From the NCBI RefSeq assembly GCF_023156195.1, contig NZ_JAKUKA010000001.1, positions 4,278,001 through 4,342,000 of the forward strand: 64,000 nt of DNA. The letters are read 5' to 3'. Positions 18,112 through 28,880 of the stretch are shown piece after piece; the stretch's first letter is position 1; every line of letters begins with the position of its first letter. A program made the translations under genes and the position numbers. Source of the DNA: Chitinophaga sedimenti. GTDB lineage: Bacteria > Bacteroidota > Bacteroidia > Chitinophagales > Chitinophagaceae. The notes beneath the pieces were generated by a model. The model had not been told where the DNA came from, ran no database searches, and saw only the letters and a list, made by a program, of their open reading frames with translations.

Positions 18112-18119
18112 TACATTTG
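18112..18119 (+). promoter_or_regulatory. -7 box TACATTTG of the HxlR gene
   Basis: A TAnnTTTG match at 18112-18119, directly abutting the repeated operator that begins at 18119. A transcript start near 18126 would give a leader of about 75 bases. Confidence 0.45.
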
Positions 18120-18156
18120 TTACTCAAAGTTACTATCGAAAGTAATCAAAAGTAAC
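18119..18156. promoter_or_regulatory. Operator-like array of four half-sites before the HxlR gene
   Basis: GTTACT at 18119-18124 and 18129-18134, then the inverted half-sites AGTAAT at 18141-18146 and AGTAAC at 18151-18156. The half-sites are 10, 12 and 10 bp apart, so they face one side of the helix. The array covers the end of the -7 box and the predicted transcript start, a usual place for HxlR autorepression. It could also control the divergent dinB. Confidence 0.6.
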
Positions 18157-18199
18157 TATCAGCCTAAAATAGTGGTAACCTGTACGTAACTAACGACTT

Positions 18200-18544
18200 A
18201 TGACGAACGATACTTTTAAACTGGATAAATGCCCGATGACCCGCACTATGGCTATTTTGGGCTCTAAATGGAAACCGGTGATCATCTATACACTAAGCAA
18301 AAGACATCTCCGTTTCGGCCAATTGGCAGCACAGATGCCGCTGATATCCCGCAAGGTGCTCACCGATCAATTGAAGGAACTGGAAGAGGACAACATCCTG
18401 TTACGCGAGGCGTATAATGAACTGCCGCCGCGGGTGGAGTATTCGTTAACGGCGAAGGGACTGGCGCTGTTGCCTATTTTGCAGCAGATGTGTGAGTGGA
18501 ATAAGCAGTTTGAGGGACATGTGGGGGCTTGTGAGGCGCGGTAA
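18200..18544 (+). CDS. HxlR-family winged-helix regulator
   Basis: 114 residues. The family signature is complete: KCPMTRTMAILGSKWKPVII, LRFGQLAAQMPLISRKVLTD, QLKELEEDNILLREAYNELP and PPRVEYSLTAKGLALLPILQ. HxlR proteins bind DNA as dimers and respond to oxidants, aldehydes or quinones. The Cys in DKCPMT is at the place of the redox Cys in some members. Divergent from dinB across a repeat-rich 190-bp region. Confidence 0.92.
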   Translation: MTNDTFKLDKCPMTRTMAILGSKWKPVIIYTLSKRHLRFGQLAAQMPLISRKVLTDQLKELEEDNILLREAYNELPPRVEYSLTAKGLALLPILQQMCEWNKQFEGHVGACEAR

Positions 18545-18604
18545 CAAAGTTTAACAATTAGAAATCTTTCTACGCCGTATTTTGGTGGACGTTATACCCG
18601 CTCC

Positions 18605-19671
18605 ATGAAAAAATCATTGCATTACTGCTCCTGTTTGTATCTGCTAACACTGCTTTTGCGCAGGAACCCACCCGCATGTCGCTTCTTGACTCCCTAGCTA
18701 ACGATGCTGAAAATAAGATATTCGAGCGGCATGCCGGGCGTCAGAAGTTTGGATTCAAAGGCCGTGAAGTTTTACTGTGGAACGATACCACCGAACAATG
18801 GACGCCCTGGATAACCTTACCCTGGAGCACCAGGAGTCTTTATCTAAAGGCCGTCAGTGAAAACGAATTTGTTTATAGTGACGGGCGAGACAGCCTGCAA
18901 TATTTTTACCTCGACCGGCGCCAACTTGTAACAGTCCCCTCGGCCGTCGCAGTTAAGAAATTTGCGGCCTCAGTCATCAAAGAGATACAGTTCAGTTACA
19001 TAAACGGGGGATGCGGACCTTCGCGAATAGTATCCTGCCTCCCCAACGGCGAATATTTTTACAAAACGACACGCGATAATTATACGCCCAGCCTTTATTC
19101 TTATTGGGAGCCAGCTCCCGAAAAAGTGGAGTGCGGTGTCATAGCACGTTTTTTTGAACAGCTACCTGGCATGTTGTATGAAACACCGGCTGTTGCAGAC
19201 ATGCAGTTCACCGCAGCAGACTATGAACGTTGCCGTCAGCACCTTGATACAATGTCTTATGAAGAAAGGCCAGCCAATTTAAGGGGCTATTCTCCGTTAC
19301 CAAAAAAATCATTTGGTAAAAATCGCATGCTGACAGCCCTCGATGAAGTGGCCCAACTGGAAGGAACTGCGATAAAAGACGGACTGAGAAAAACAAATGA
19401 AAACTATCACTTTAACTTTGCACATGGCATCCATTTTATTAATTCCCAGGGAAGCCGCCTTACGATTTCACAGAATTATATTGACACCTGCAATCAGCCA
19501 GTAGGCGTATGGCATATTTACCTGGACGGGATAATACTCAGTTCAGTATCTCCGCACATTGACAAGTTTGCACGGGAAATAGCCCCGGCGGTGTTCGTTA
19601 GCCCGGATAAAACATTTATCCTTCAGCAACTGGCCTGGATCATTTGTCAAAAAAGGAAGAAGAGAGCCTGA
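18605..19671 (+). CDS. Exported protein of unknown function (start hidden by a run-length error at 18608-18613)
   Basis: The long frame opens at 18676 without a signal, but an ATG at 18605 followed by six A is one base out of frame. With seven A it reads MKKIIALLLLFVSANTAFAQ, a perfect signal peptide that runs straight into EPTRMSLLDSLANDAE. The mature part is about 335 residues, aromatic and mixed alpha/beta. I do not recognise a domain. It ends 3 bp from the convergent kinase-like gene. Confidence 0.65.
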
Positions 19672-19674
19672 CGA

Positions 19675-20430
19675 CTAAGGCTTATAAGGAATCCGCACCA
19701 ATATCTCAATCGCCCTTTCCTGCGCAGCCGTAATATCAAACGTACCGCCATGCAGCCTGGCCACATATGCCATCAGGTAACTGATGCCCTGGTCGGGAGA
19801 AGAAGTAGCGAACTGAAATTTCTCCTGGTCGCCGGTTTTAAGTGAAGAGGACACAAAGTGGTTCACCGACGCAGCAGTGTACTCCCCTTTGATCTCGAAA
19901 AAGGTATCTTCAAAATTGAAAGTAAGAACGGGTTCATGCCCGGAAGCTGCATTCTTCTCCATACGGAAAAGGATATTCAGCACCAGCTGTTTCAGCAATG
20001 CCTCGTCTACCTGCATATCCGCGGGCTCCCTGTTTACGTTGAACACTACGTCTACGTTAAACAAAGCCTGGTATCTTTCATCCAGGAAAAGGCCCTTTAA
20101 CAAGTGTACGATGCCACCCGGAACCTTCCTCGGGTTCAGGGAATTATTGAGGATGTGCTGAATGATCTTTACGTTTTGTAACTGGTACTCCAGTTCCACC
20201 ACCTGCATTTTGATAGCCCCGGCCTGCCGGTTAATCTTCTCCGAAGCTGGCAAACGTTCCTTACCGGTATTGTCAGCATACAACTCAATCAGTTCAACGC
20301 TGGACAGGATACTGCTAAGTATAGATCTTAGTTCGTGGAATACATCTTCAATAAGCCGTTTGTTGTTATCAGGAAGATGAAGTCCCCCATTGTAGATTTC
20401 ATTTATATGCTCCTTGTTTCTGTTAAACAA
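19675..20430 (-). CDS. Histidine-kinase-like protein without sensor domain
   Basis: 251 residues. A HisKA-like helix has LIEDVFHELRSILSSILSSV, with the His-Glu-Leu-Arg motif. An N-box-like segment ALLKQLVLNILFRMEKNA follows, and a weak G2-like tail is in SPDQGISYLMAYVARLHGGT. The usual DxGxG G1 box is not seen, so ATP binding may be lost or altered. It has no membrane or PAS domain. It lies at the downstream end of the capsule cluster on the same strand, 140 bp after cpsB, and may act in its regulation. The kinase fold is likely; activity is doubtful. Confidence 0.65.
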   Translation of the reverse strand: MFNRNKEHINEIYNGGLHLPDNNKRLIEDVFHELRSILSSILSSVELIELYADNTGKERLPASEKINRQAGAIKMQVVELEYQLQNVKIIQHILNNSLNPRKVPGGIVHLLKGLFLDERYQALFNVDVVFNVNREPADMQVDEALLKQLVLNILFRMEKNAASGHEPVLTFNFEDTFFEIKGEYTAASVNHFVSSSLKTGDQEKFQFATSSPDQGISYLMAYVARLHGGTFDITAAQERAIEILVRIPYKP

Positions 20431-20572
20431 AAATATGGTTAGGTTTCCCCGCGAACGGGATAATGCGCTGTCAATACTAATCTACTCAAAATTGCACAAT
20501 TTTATGCTGGCGTTCCTTACCAAAAACAGTATAATTGGAGGTATTTTATGGGTGATGTGCAGGTTTTCTTAC

Positions 20573-21270
20573 TTATAACAGGTGGTTTTTCAAATCGCTG
20601 CCGGTAAGCAGCGCTGTCACCGCCGGATCGCGGGGCAACGTCAGTACATCCGGTGCCGCTGATGATGAATATCCGTCCCCACAAAGCTCACGAGTTTTTC
20701 TTCCAGCAACTGCACCGCAACTTTCTGGATCGAGCGGCCGTAGTGTCCCTTCAGCGATAGTAAATTCACCTGCAGGTATACACCCGTTTCGTGCAGCTCG
20801 CGATACACATCGAAATTATCATGGAGGTAACGAAAGCGCTCAGGGTGCGCCAGTATTGGCTCGTAGCCGGCCATTTTGATATCGAAAAACATTTCCCGGT
20901 AATTAAATGGCATCGACACGAAAGAAAATTCCGTGAGTAAATACTTATTGCTGATCTTTAATAGCGGCTCACGGTCGGCGAGCAATCCCTCAAAATAATC
21001 ATCAAGCATGTACTCGGCGGCAGCTTCCAGCTCCATCGGAATACCTTCCTGTTCCAGGCGTGCGCGCAACTTATCGAGCGCAGGCAAAATGGTATCTGCA
21101 TGGTTGTGGTACAGACCGGAAATAATATGCGGCGTGGTCACCAGCTTCGTATAGCCGGCGGCTTGCAGCTGCTTTACCAGCTCCACAGCCTCTTCTATAT
21201 CCTGCACCCCATCGTCCAGCCCGGCCAGCAAATGGGAGTGCATATCGGTTTTGATGTGATCAGAAAGCAT
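20573..21270 (-). CDS. CpsB/CapC-type PHP-domain tyrosine-protein phosphatase (frame break at 20651/20652)
   Basis: About 232 residues. Metal motifs of the PHP fold: KTDMHSHLLAGLDDGVQDIE, LVTTPHIISGLYHN, PILAHPERFRYLHD and SFVGTDIHHQRH. The frame breaks at plus CATCCGGTG. Inserting one base (CATCCAGGTG, a CCWGG site) continues the protein through DVLTLPRDPAVTALLTGSDL to a stop at 20573. These Mn-dependent phosphatases remove phosphate from the tyrosine tail of Wzc-type kinases and so control capsule assembly. Its ATG overlaps the end of the glycosylphosphotransferase gene by 11 bp, suggesting coupled translation. The Wzc partner is in the same cluster. Confidence 0.88.
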
Positions 21271-22644
21271 TTTTCTCTCCTCTTATAGTGTTTGCAACAG
21301 TTAGGAAAATGATTTTTAAGTCCGGTACACCGACCAGTTTTCCATGTACCAGATATCATATTCAACGCGTCTGCGCAATTGGAGATTCTCTGTAATTTCG
21401 CCACGGTAGCCGTTTACCTGTGCCCAGCCGGTGATACCGGGCTTCAGGAAGTGGCGCACCATATATTGCTGGATGATAGCAGAATATTCTTCGGTGTGGC
21501 GCAACATGTGCGGGCGCGGACCAACAATAGACATGTCGCCAAGCAGCACGTTGATGAACTGCGGCATCTCATCCAGGTTGGTTTTGCGCAGGATACGGCC
21601 GATTTTCGTAAACCGGCTGTCGTTGCGTGTGGCCTGTTTGCTGTTCGCCTCGTTATTTACGCGCATGCTGCGCAGCTTCAGACATTTGAACTCCCTGTTG
21701 TTACGCCCCGTACGGTTCTGGCGGAAAAACACCGGACCCGGTGACTCCAGTTTTATCAAAATAGCTAAAATAGGAATCAGCCAGCTAAGAATGAAAATGC
21801 AGACAAATGAACTGAATACAATATCGAACACGCGTTTGCGGATGCGGTTCGCAATATCGTCCAGCGGCTCTGAGCGAAGCGAGATGATGGGAATATTATT
21901 AAAGTAGTCCACATAAATCTGCCGGTTCACAAACATTTTAAAGTCCGGCACGAAGCGGAAGTGAATAAAATGCTGCTCTGCTTCATACGCCAGCGTGTAC
22001 AAATAGGGGAACTGTTCGGGCGACAAAGTCGAATAAATTTCCCGGATGTTATTGTCCTTCGCATATGGCACACACTCCTCCAAACCGCCTATTACCGGGT
22101 AATACGAGAGCTCCTGCACATTGCCGGGTTCCTCAAAATAACCTTCAAACTTAATATTACTTTTGCTCTCGGTTAAATTATCCGCCAGCTTTTTCGACAT
22201 TTCGTTATACCCAAGAATCACCATTTTCTTTTCTACTCCTTTCCGGTTGATGATATGGTTGGTCACAAAAAAGAACAGGAGCCTGTCCAGCACAACCGCT
22301 ACCATAAACAGTCCCAGGTACATCATCACAAAAAAGCGGGAGTACAGGTAGTGCGAAATAAAGATAAAAAACATGAGCAGCATGAAATACAACACCAGCG
22401 CCTTAATGGTCCTGCGGGCCATTTTTTCGTAGGAGAGTTGCGCATTCGTAGTATACACGCCGGTCGTAAACAAAGCAATGATCCAGCCCGCGTTGGATAC
22501 GAGCAGAAATGCCTCTGCGCCTTCGTGCAATGCCAGGTCATATTGACGCAGGCCAAAACCGGCCATGAAAAAGATGGCGTTCAACCAGATGAAATCCAGT
22601 ACAATAACCTGGATGATAAATATTTTAAGATAGCGGTCCAACAT
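21260..22644 (-). CDS. Undecaprenyl-phosphate glycosylphosphotransferase, WbaP/ExoY type (frame break at 21323/21324)
   Basis: About 460 residues. Four or five N-terminal membrane segments (about 8-135), a CoA-binding-like central domain (KKMVILGYNEMSKKLADNL), one membrane segment (VFCIFILSWLIPILAILIKL region) and the sugar-transferase domain with SPGPVFFRQNRTGRNNREF, KLRSMRVN, RFTKIGRILRKTNLDEMPQF and INVLLGDMSIVGPRPHM. The frame breaks at plus AGTCCGGTAC. AGTCCAGGTAC (a CCWGG site) restores the conserved tail YLDLKIIFLTVANTIRGEKN. It attaches the first sugar phosphate to undecaprenyl phosphate and so starts repeat-unit synthesis. Confidence 0.9.
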
Positions 22645-22653
22645 ATGTTAACA

Positions 22654-23896
22654 TTAACAATTCACAACTGTTTCTTCGTATCTCGCCATCACGCGACGGA
22701 TAGAAAGATGTTCCTCTGCGTACGCTCTCGCGTTTTGCCTGATAAGGCTATGATCATTTTGCAGGGCACTGCGTACGCCCTCTGTAAGCGCCTGCGGATT
22801 TTCGGCATCTACCAGCACACCCATATCGTATTTTTTTACAAGGGTGTGCAGGCCGGACCCCTGGTTAGCCGTAATGAGCGACAGGCCGCCCACTGCCAGT
22901 ATGGTCGTGAGTTTCGAAGGCATCACCAGGTCGCTGGCATTGGCCTTCTGAATCACCAGGTGCAGATCTGCCATATTCAGAAACTGGTTAAAGGTTTCGA
23001 AGGGCTGCAATGGAAAAAGAGCACATTGTCCAGGCCGCGCTGTTGCACCATCTGTTGCAGTTTCTCCTTGTACGGGCCAGAACCGCAGAGCACAAACTTT
23101 ATTTCTTTTAAGGCAGATGCGGTATCGAGTATGCTTTCGAGCCCCTGCTTTTCGCCCATGGCGCCGGAATACAGCACTACTTTATCTTCCGGATTAAAGC
23201 CGTATACCTTTTTCAATTCACTTTTTTCCGCCAAAGGATAAAACATGTCGATATCGGCCCAATTCGGGAAATAAACGATGTCCTTATTTACCTTTTCCGC
23301 GATGCGGCTCATCATGCCATCGGAAATACTGCTCACATAATCCGCCTGCTTCAGGATATATTTTTCGACTCCCAGCAGGGTATTGATCATTTTCTTCGAT
23401 TTAATCATGTTAAGGTCGCGGGCCGCTTCGATCTGCAAATCCTGTATATGATAGTGAAACCGCGCACGGCGCAGCTTTTTATACAACACCCCCAGCAATC
23501 CCAGGTGAAACGCGGGCACCACAGAAATAACCACATCGTACTTCTTCCCCGGCAGCAACTGCATCAACTTAAAAAAGCAGATACGGCGAAAGAAAAATCG
23601 AGCATCATCCTTTTCTTGCCGGAAGGCTCTCCGGGTACGTACTGCGGACAGCGATACACTTTCAGTTGCCCACCATTTTCGGTTCCGCCTATATTGATCA
23701 ATTCCTTTTTATACCATGATTTGCCACGGTGGTAGGGTTCCTGCACCTTCCATTGCGGGTAGTACGGGTACGACGTAATCACCGTACAGTCATAGCCGCT
23801 ACGCGCCAGCCAAGCCATCATTTCTCCATTATACTTACCGATGCCGGTAGGTTCGGGCGAAAAATTTCCTCCTATGAGTAATAATCTTTTCTTCAT
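22654..23896 (-). CDS. wcaI: WcaI-family glycosyltransferase (two frame breaks)
   Basis: About 414 residues in three pieces. KRLLLIGGNFSPEPTGIGKY and TVITSYPYYPQWKVQEPYHR are typical WcaI starts. The six-A run (plus) 23571-23576 needs a seventh to join SAFFKLMQLLPGKKYDVVIS. The five-A run 23013-23017 needs a sixth to give VLFFPLQPFETFNQFLNMAD. The GT4-like Rossmann parts show KVVLYSGAMGEKQGLESILD and MPSKLTTILAVGGLSLITAN. In colanic acid synthesis WcaI adds fucose, which fits the GDP-fucose genes in this cluster, but the sugar here is inferred. Confidence 0.85.
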
Positions 23897-23906
23897 GTTG
23901 ATATTT

Positions 23907-24507
23907 TTAGCCCTTCATCGTACGCTTCCTGACAAAAGTGGCCGGGTTGCCGGCATAAATGCTCCAGGGTTCCAAATCTTTGCTGCCAATGGCGCCCACC
24001 GTAAGAATTGCATGCGACCCGCAGGTTACACCGGGACAAACCACCGACTTCGCGCCTATCCAAACGCCCTCTTCCAATACTATTTTTCCTAACCGATACG
24101 GGAAATCATGTTTCGTGTAATCGTGGTTGCCGGTAAGCAGCAATGCTTCCTGCGAAATACACACATGATCGCCGATGCTTACATCCTCCAGGTTATCGAT
24201 CCACACCGATTCACCGATCCAGCAGTGGTTGCCGATGACGAGCCGCCAGGGATTTTTAATACGCACTTTCGTTTTAATTACCAGTCCTTGCCCCACCTTT
24301 GCCCCGAAAAGCCTCAACAGGAAAGATTTAAAACCATATGGCCATGGAATGGCGCTGTAAAAAAATACCGTAGTTGATAAAGTACCATGCCAGCACTTTC
24401 CATTTCGGGCCAGCCTTGTACGTGCCGGTATTAAAGGCGGAAAGGTCCGTTGCGGCCGGCTTTACCGGTTGCACAACCCTGTCGTATGTAGCGGTCGTTG
24501 TTTCCAT
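23907..24507 (-). CDS. wcaF: WcaF-like capsular polysaccharide O-acetyltransferase (frame break at 24359-24365)
   Basis: About 200 residues. The N-terminal piece METTTATYDRVVQPVKPAAT ... WKVLAWYFINYGIF breaks in a seven-A run (plus). Shortening it by one joins YSAIPWPYGFKSFLLRLFGA. The C-terminal part is a left-handed beta-helix of hexapeptide repeats (VIGNHCWIGESVWIDNLEDV, LTGNHDYTKHDFPYRLGKIV, VWIGAKSVVCPGVTCGSHAI), with the acetyltransferase His in GNHDY. It acetylates a sugar of the repeat unit in the cytoplasm. It lies 10 bp upstream of wcaI. Confidence 0.85.
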
Positions 24508-24516
24508 AAAATCGTC

Positions 24517-25415
24517 TTATAAGGCAATGTTATAATCCTGTTTCAGCAGTTCCACCACCTTTTCGCGGCGGTTGTCGCCGGCGAGCTTCTGTTCAAACTC
24601 CTTCACATTCACATCTACCAGCAAGCGATACCAGTAGCCCTGCATGAAGTGAAATACAAACCCGTGGTAACCGTCGAGAAAGCCGAAACGTAAAAAATAG
24701 CGGTACATGAAATACATGAATGCGCGGCCACCGGGTGGTATCACGGCATATACCTTCTCTTTCAGAAAGCGCTTCCGTTTAGCCTGTGAACTCTCGCTTT
24801 GCAGCAAACGTCCGTCGCTGTCGATGAAACCATACTTAATATTAAGCAGGTCCACCATTTCGCGGATCGCGTAATTATTATGTTTATTCACCCACCAATG
24901 AATCGAATTCAGGTTGTAATCCACCAGGTGTTCGCGGAACATCATGGTATCACCATCAGATAATACAATGTGCTCATCCATCCAGCGCTGCTCAATCGCG
25001 CCTTTGCCATTACGCCAAATACGCAGCAGCGTATGCGGATAAAAGCCGCCGTAGCGGATCCATTTACCTTTGAACAGTACCTTGCGGCGGATGTAAATAC
25101 CCGTAATATGATCGGGAATTTTCGCCTCGTTGATTTCCCGGATCAGCTCAGGTTCCGGTATTCATCGGAGTCCATACGCATGATCCAGGGAGCAGTGATA
25201 CCGCAATTATCCAGCGCCCACTGGAATTGTTTCGCATAACTAATCCAGGGATTATGAAACACTTTAGCGCCAAAGCGATGCGCGATCTCTATCGTATCGT
25301 CTTTAGAACCGGCGTCCACGATGTAGATATCGTCGGTAATCAGCCGCAGACTTTCCAGGCAGCGGCCAATATGCTTCGATTCGTTCAGGGTGAGAATGAT
25401 CACTGCCGGTTTCAT
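24517..25415 (-). CDS. Family 2 glycosyltransferase (frame break at 25156/25157)
   Basis: MKPAVIILTLNESKHIGRCL, IYIVDAGSKDDTIEIAHRFG and PWIMRMDSDEY give a GT-A fold with a DxD-like motif. The frame breaks at plus GGTTCCGGTATTC. GGTTCCAGGTATTC (a CCWGG site) restores MDSDEYLEPELIREINEAKI and joins the rest (LLRIWRNGKGAIEQRWMDEH). Repaired it is about 299 residues. The start ATGA overlaps the stop of the upstream glycosyltransferase. Its acceptor sugar is unknown. Confidence 0.87.
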
Positions 25416-26556
25416 ACTGCTTTTTTATTTGTACTGTTCTTATACATGTTGATGTAATCCTCCGCCAGGCGGGCATCGTCGAAGTCATAACGGATAATGT
25501 TAACGGATGCATCCGATATGCGGCGGCGCTCTTCGCGGGCATTGTACACATTCGTCAGGCTTTCTCTTACTTCTTCAATTTTCTCGATGCCAGTTACCCA
25601 GCCAAGCTGCTTTTCGTTCACATATTTGGAAAGTCCTACGTTATTGCTCACCAGCACAGGCGTACCCACAGCCAGTGACTCAATTACCACGATCGCAAAG
25701 TTTTCGTTGTGAGAAGTCAGCGCGAACAAGTCGGACTCCGCCAGGAACTGATATTTCTCCTCATTGTTTTTCCATCCCACCCACTCCACGTTTGCTTCCA
25801 TTTTATTTTGATGAATGATCTGCTTCAATGTTTGCACGTAGGCATCCTCACCAGCACCAGCTATCCGCAACTTGTACGGAAACTGTACGCCAGATAAGGC
25901 ATGCAGCAGGATATCCAATCCCTTTTTGGATCAACCCGGGAAAGAAAGCTGATGTTAAACACCTCGTTATCGCGACGGCTATACTGTTTTTCCGGCAGCG
26001 CCACCGGGTTGTGGATCAGGTCTGCGTTCCATCGGTTGTGAATGCGCAGACTCTCTGCCTGTTCCATAGGCGACGATGTATGCAGATGCGTTTTACCGAG
26101 CAGACGTTTACCCAACGCATTGTGTAACACCTTCTTCTTTAAACTGTTTTTGCTGTTAAACACCCAGTCGCACAGCATGCCGTGCGGCGACAGCACCGGT
26201 TTTATCCCGCGCAGGTTGCATATCCACGACGCACCCAGGATCAAAAAGTTCCACCAGGAATGGATGTGCACCGCATCGTACCGGTCTACCGTAGCCCAGG
26301 TGTGTTTCCACAGGGCCGGCGATACATGCGTGTGATCTTTTGTGATCCTTTTGAAGTACAATACATTCACCCCATCCACATCCATGCTTTGTCCCGCCGG
26401 CACATTCAGTTCATTTTCGCCATTGGCAGTAGTCGTATACACCGTTACCTCATGCCCGATCTTCACCAATTGCTCCGCCAGCCGCGCGATACAAACCACG
26501 GGCCCGCCGTAGATGTACGCTGGTTTGTAAGACGGAACAATGAATAATATCTTCAT
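25412..26556 (-). CDS. Family 4 glycosyltransferase (frame break at 25923-25927)
   Basis: MKILFIVPSYKPAYIYGGPV and AVHIHSWWNFLILGASWICN form the N-terminal GT-B domain. The five-T run (plus) needs a sixth to give FLSRVDPKKGLDILLHALSG. The C-terminal GT4 signature is LFALTSHNENFAIVVIESLA, VGTPVLVSNNVGLSKYV. Repaired, about 381 residues. It is one of the assembly transferases of the exopolysaccharide repeat unit; the sugar is not predictable. It ends with an ATGA overlap to the next transferase. Confidence 0.88.
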
Positions 26557-26566
26557 CTTGATCTGT

Positions 26567-27351
26567 TTAAAACTTCGTGCCTTTGTAAGTCATTTTTTTA
26601 TAGATGCCGCCGAGGTTGACCAGTTTTGCGTAAAACTCGTACACCGGCCATAATGCGCCGGAACGTTTCAGGTCGAGCTCCTGCATCACCTTGCCATGTT
26701 CTACGATCATCTTATCTGTTACAGAAACCGAGAACGAAGCGCCGTGCAATCTGTATTCACCGAGCGGTTGCGGCACATAAGCCTTTTTACGCTTGGGTCG
26801 AGGCATATCTGCAACAGGAATTTCGAATCGGCCACGTACTTCAGCGAGCTGTCGAAACCGCCCGTCTTCAGGTACATTTCGCGTGTCCAGAACGAGCTTT
26901 GCTGTGCAAACGGCACACGGCATATCTCTTTAATCGCCTTTGCGCCGAAGTTCACGCCCTTATAGGAGAATATCACGTCGCCCTGTTCGTTGATGTAGTT
27001 TACATCGCCAAACACGAGGTCACACTTTTCTGTTTCAAACTTGTTCACCACTTTTTCCAACGTGGTGGGCAGCAGGCGATCATCCGAATTAATGTAACAC
27101 ATGTATTCGCCGGTCGCTTTGTCGCATCCCTTGCGCAATGCGTCGTACATGCCTTTATCTTTTTCGGAGATCAGTACATGCGGCTGCAGTTTATGCGCCT
27201 TCACCACATCCAGCGTTTTGTCGGTCGACGCACCGTCCACCACGATCAGCTGGATGTTTTTATAAGTCTGGTTATAGATGCTGTCCAGCGTTTCAGCGAT
27301 ATACGTTGCGCCGTTATATACCGGAACTATGATCGATACTGTTTTTGACAT
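26567..27351 (-). CDS. Family 2 glycosyltransferase (frame break at 26784-26788)
   Basis: KTVSIIVPVYNGATYIAETL, QLIVVDGASTDKTLDVVKAH and CYINSDDRLLPTTLEKVV are GT2 hallmarks, the SDD being the metal motif. The five-T run (plus) needs a sixth so that the protein continues SVKKAYVPQPLGEYRLHGAS to the end at 26567. Repaired, about 262 residues. An overlapping GTG start at 27357 is possible; the ATG at 27351 is preferred. Confidence 0.86.
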
Positions 27352-27353
27352 AC

Positions 27354-27977
27354 TCACTGGTTTCTGAATTTTTTGATTACGGCCGGGTTACCCGCCACGA
27401 TGGCGTATTCCGGCACGTCTTTGGTCACCACGGCGCCCGCCGCCAATATGGAATGTGCGCCTATTTTAACGCCTGGCAGAATGATCACCCGGGTGCCTAT
27501 CCACACGTCATCCCCAATAATCACCGGCTTACGCGCGGTGGCGCCTTGCTCTCGCATCGGAATATCAATACGGGAAAAATTATGGCCGCCGGAAAGGATC
27601 GTCACCTCAGGACCAAACATCACGTCGTTACCGATCACGGTATCATTACCGATCCAGCAGTTTTCATTGATCCCTACATAGTCACCGACTTCCACTTTGG
27701 CACCGCTGCCAAAACGCACGTTGCGGCTGATTTTCATTTGCTTTCCCGCACGCAGGAATATCTTACGCGCCAGGAAACTGCGGAAAGGTTGCGCAATAAC
27801 GCCCAGGGGACGGGGAGGGTCAGGCAGCCAGCTGCCCAGGCTGTAGTATAAATACAGGCAAATCGCTCTACCGAATGATATCTTGCTGCGCTTCATGAAG
27901 AACAGCGGATTATCGCGGTAGACCTTTACCCTTCCGGTTTTGTCACGTTTTCCCTCAAACAGTGGTTCGGCAATCAT
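27354..27977 (-). CDS. Hexapeptide-repeat acyltransferase (sugar O-acetyltransferase)
   Basis: 207 residues, intact. An N-terminal helical region is followed by a left-handed beta-helix: GDYVGINENCWIGNDTVIGN, VMFGPEVTILSGGHNFSRID, VIIGDDVWIGTRVIILPGVK and IGAHSILAAGAVVTKDVPEY. The His in SGGHNF is the likely catalytic base. It probably modifies a repeat-unit sugar with an acyl group from a CoA donor. It overlaps the pyruvyltransferase gene by 23 bp. Confidence 0.88.
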   Translation of the reverse strand: MIAEPLFEGKRDKTGRVKVYRDNPLFFMKRSKISFGRAICLYLYYSLGSWLPDPPRPLGVIAQPFRSFLARKIFLRAGKQMKISRNVRFGSGAKVEVGDYVGINENCWIGNDTVIGNDVMFGPEVTILSGGHNFSRIDIPMREQGATARKPVIIGDDVWIGTRVIILPGVKIGAHSILAAGAVVTKDVPEYAIVAGNPAVIKKFRNQ

Positions 27978-28879
27978 ATCTTTCTTTATTAATGGAGGAT
28001 TTTACTTCTTCTGCTTTTTCGTACATGCGGCTGAATACGCGTTCAATGGTTTCATCATCCGATAAACTATAATTATGGATGTTGCCCAGTTGCTGTACCA
28101 GCTGTTCGCGCACGACCTTCTTCACTAAAAACTCAACGTTCACCATATCCGCTGTCAGACTTTTCACCAGACTGTTCACTTTCGATTTGCGATACAGTTT
28201 GATGTGCGTAGTATCCGTTTGTACCTGTCCGATGGAATGGAGCCAGTCCATCCACTTGAATTCGGATACGCCGCTGCCTTCGGTGTAGGGCGTGGTAAGG
28301 ACAAAGCGGCTCCGGGGCACCCGCAGGATGTCCGCAATGATAGCGCCGTGCATAGCTTCGGTAATGATATATTCTGAAGCGGCAATTTCCTTCAGCGTTT
28401 CGGCGATGCCGTTTTCCGCGGAAGGCGAAATGTAATGGTAGCCGAGCCTATCGCAAATCGCCTGCCAGTTAAAGAACTCCAGCGACTTAAAATACGGGAT
28501 CACACTAACTTTATATTTCTTTGGCGTGTTCACGTATTCGCTGTAATCGTTCATCAATCCCAGCGCGTAAGCAGCATCTGCTATATATTCATGTTGATTA
28601 TTAAAGTAACTGGCGGAGAACGGTCCACGTAAAAACTTTACATCCCAGCTGGGATCGAATTTGAACGCCTGATAGGCGGGCCTTACGCCGGTACCGAAAA
28701 CTACTTTACGTTTTTTTTTCCAGGTCTTTAAACAGCGGGGAATCTTTACACAAAATGGAGCCGATGCCCACAAATGCGTCCGCTTCGGGTTTTGCCGCGC
28801 CAAAGAATTTCGGCCACAGCCACGCGTTGAGGTCGTCCCCAAAGTTCCCTTTTGCATCTTTATAATAAATGTAGTGCAT
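27955..28879 (-). CDS. Polysaccharide pyruvyl transferase family protein (frame break at 28711-28719)
   Basis: The natural start MHYIYYKDAKGNFGDDLNAW is at 28879. The nine-T run (plus) must lose one base to read DLEKKRKVVFGTGVRPAYQA. After it come RGPFSASYFN, YIITEAMHGAIIADILRVPR (the conserved EAMHG of the family) and SEFKWMDWLHSIGQV. Family members transfer pyruvate ketal from phosphoenolpyruvate to sugars of exopolysaccharides. Repaired length is about 308 residues. It abuts the Wzy-like gene (1 bp). Confidence 0.82.
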
Positions 28880-28880
28880 A

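Noticed and set aside
22255..23241. A 328-codon plus-strand frame across wbaP and wcaI
   Set aside because: Long, but fully antisense to two recognised genes, with His/Gln-rich low-information sequence.
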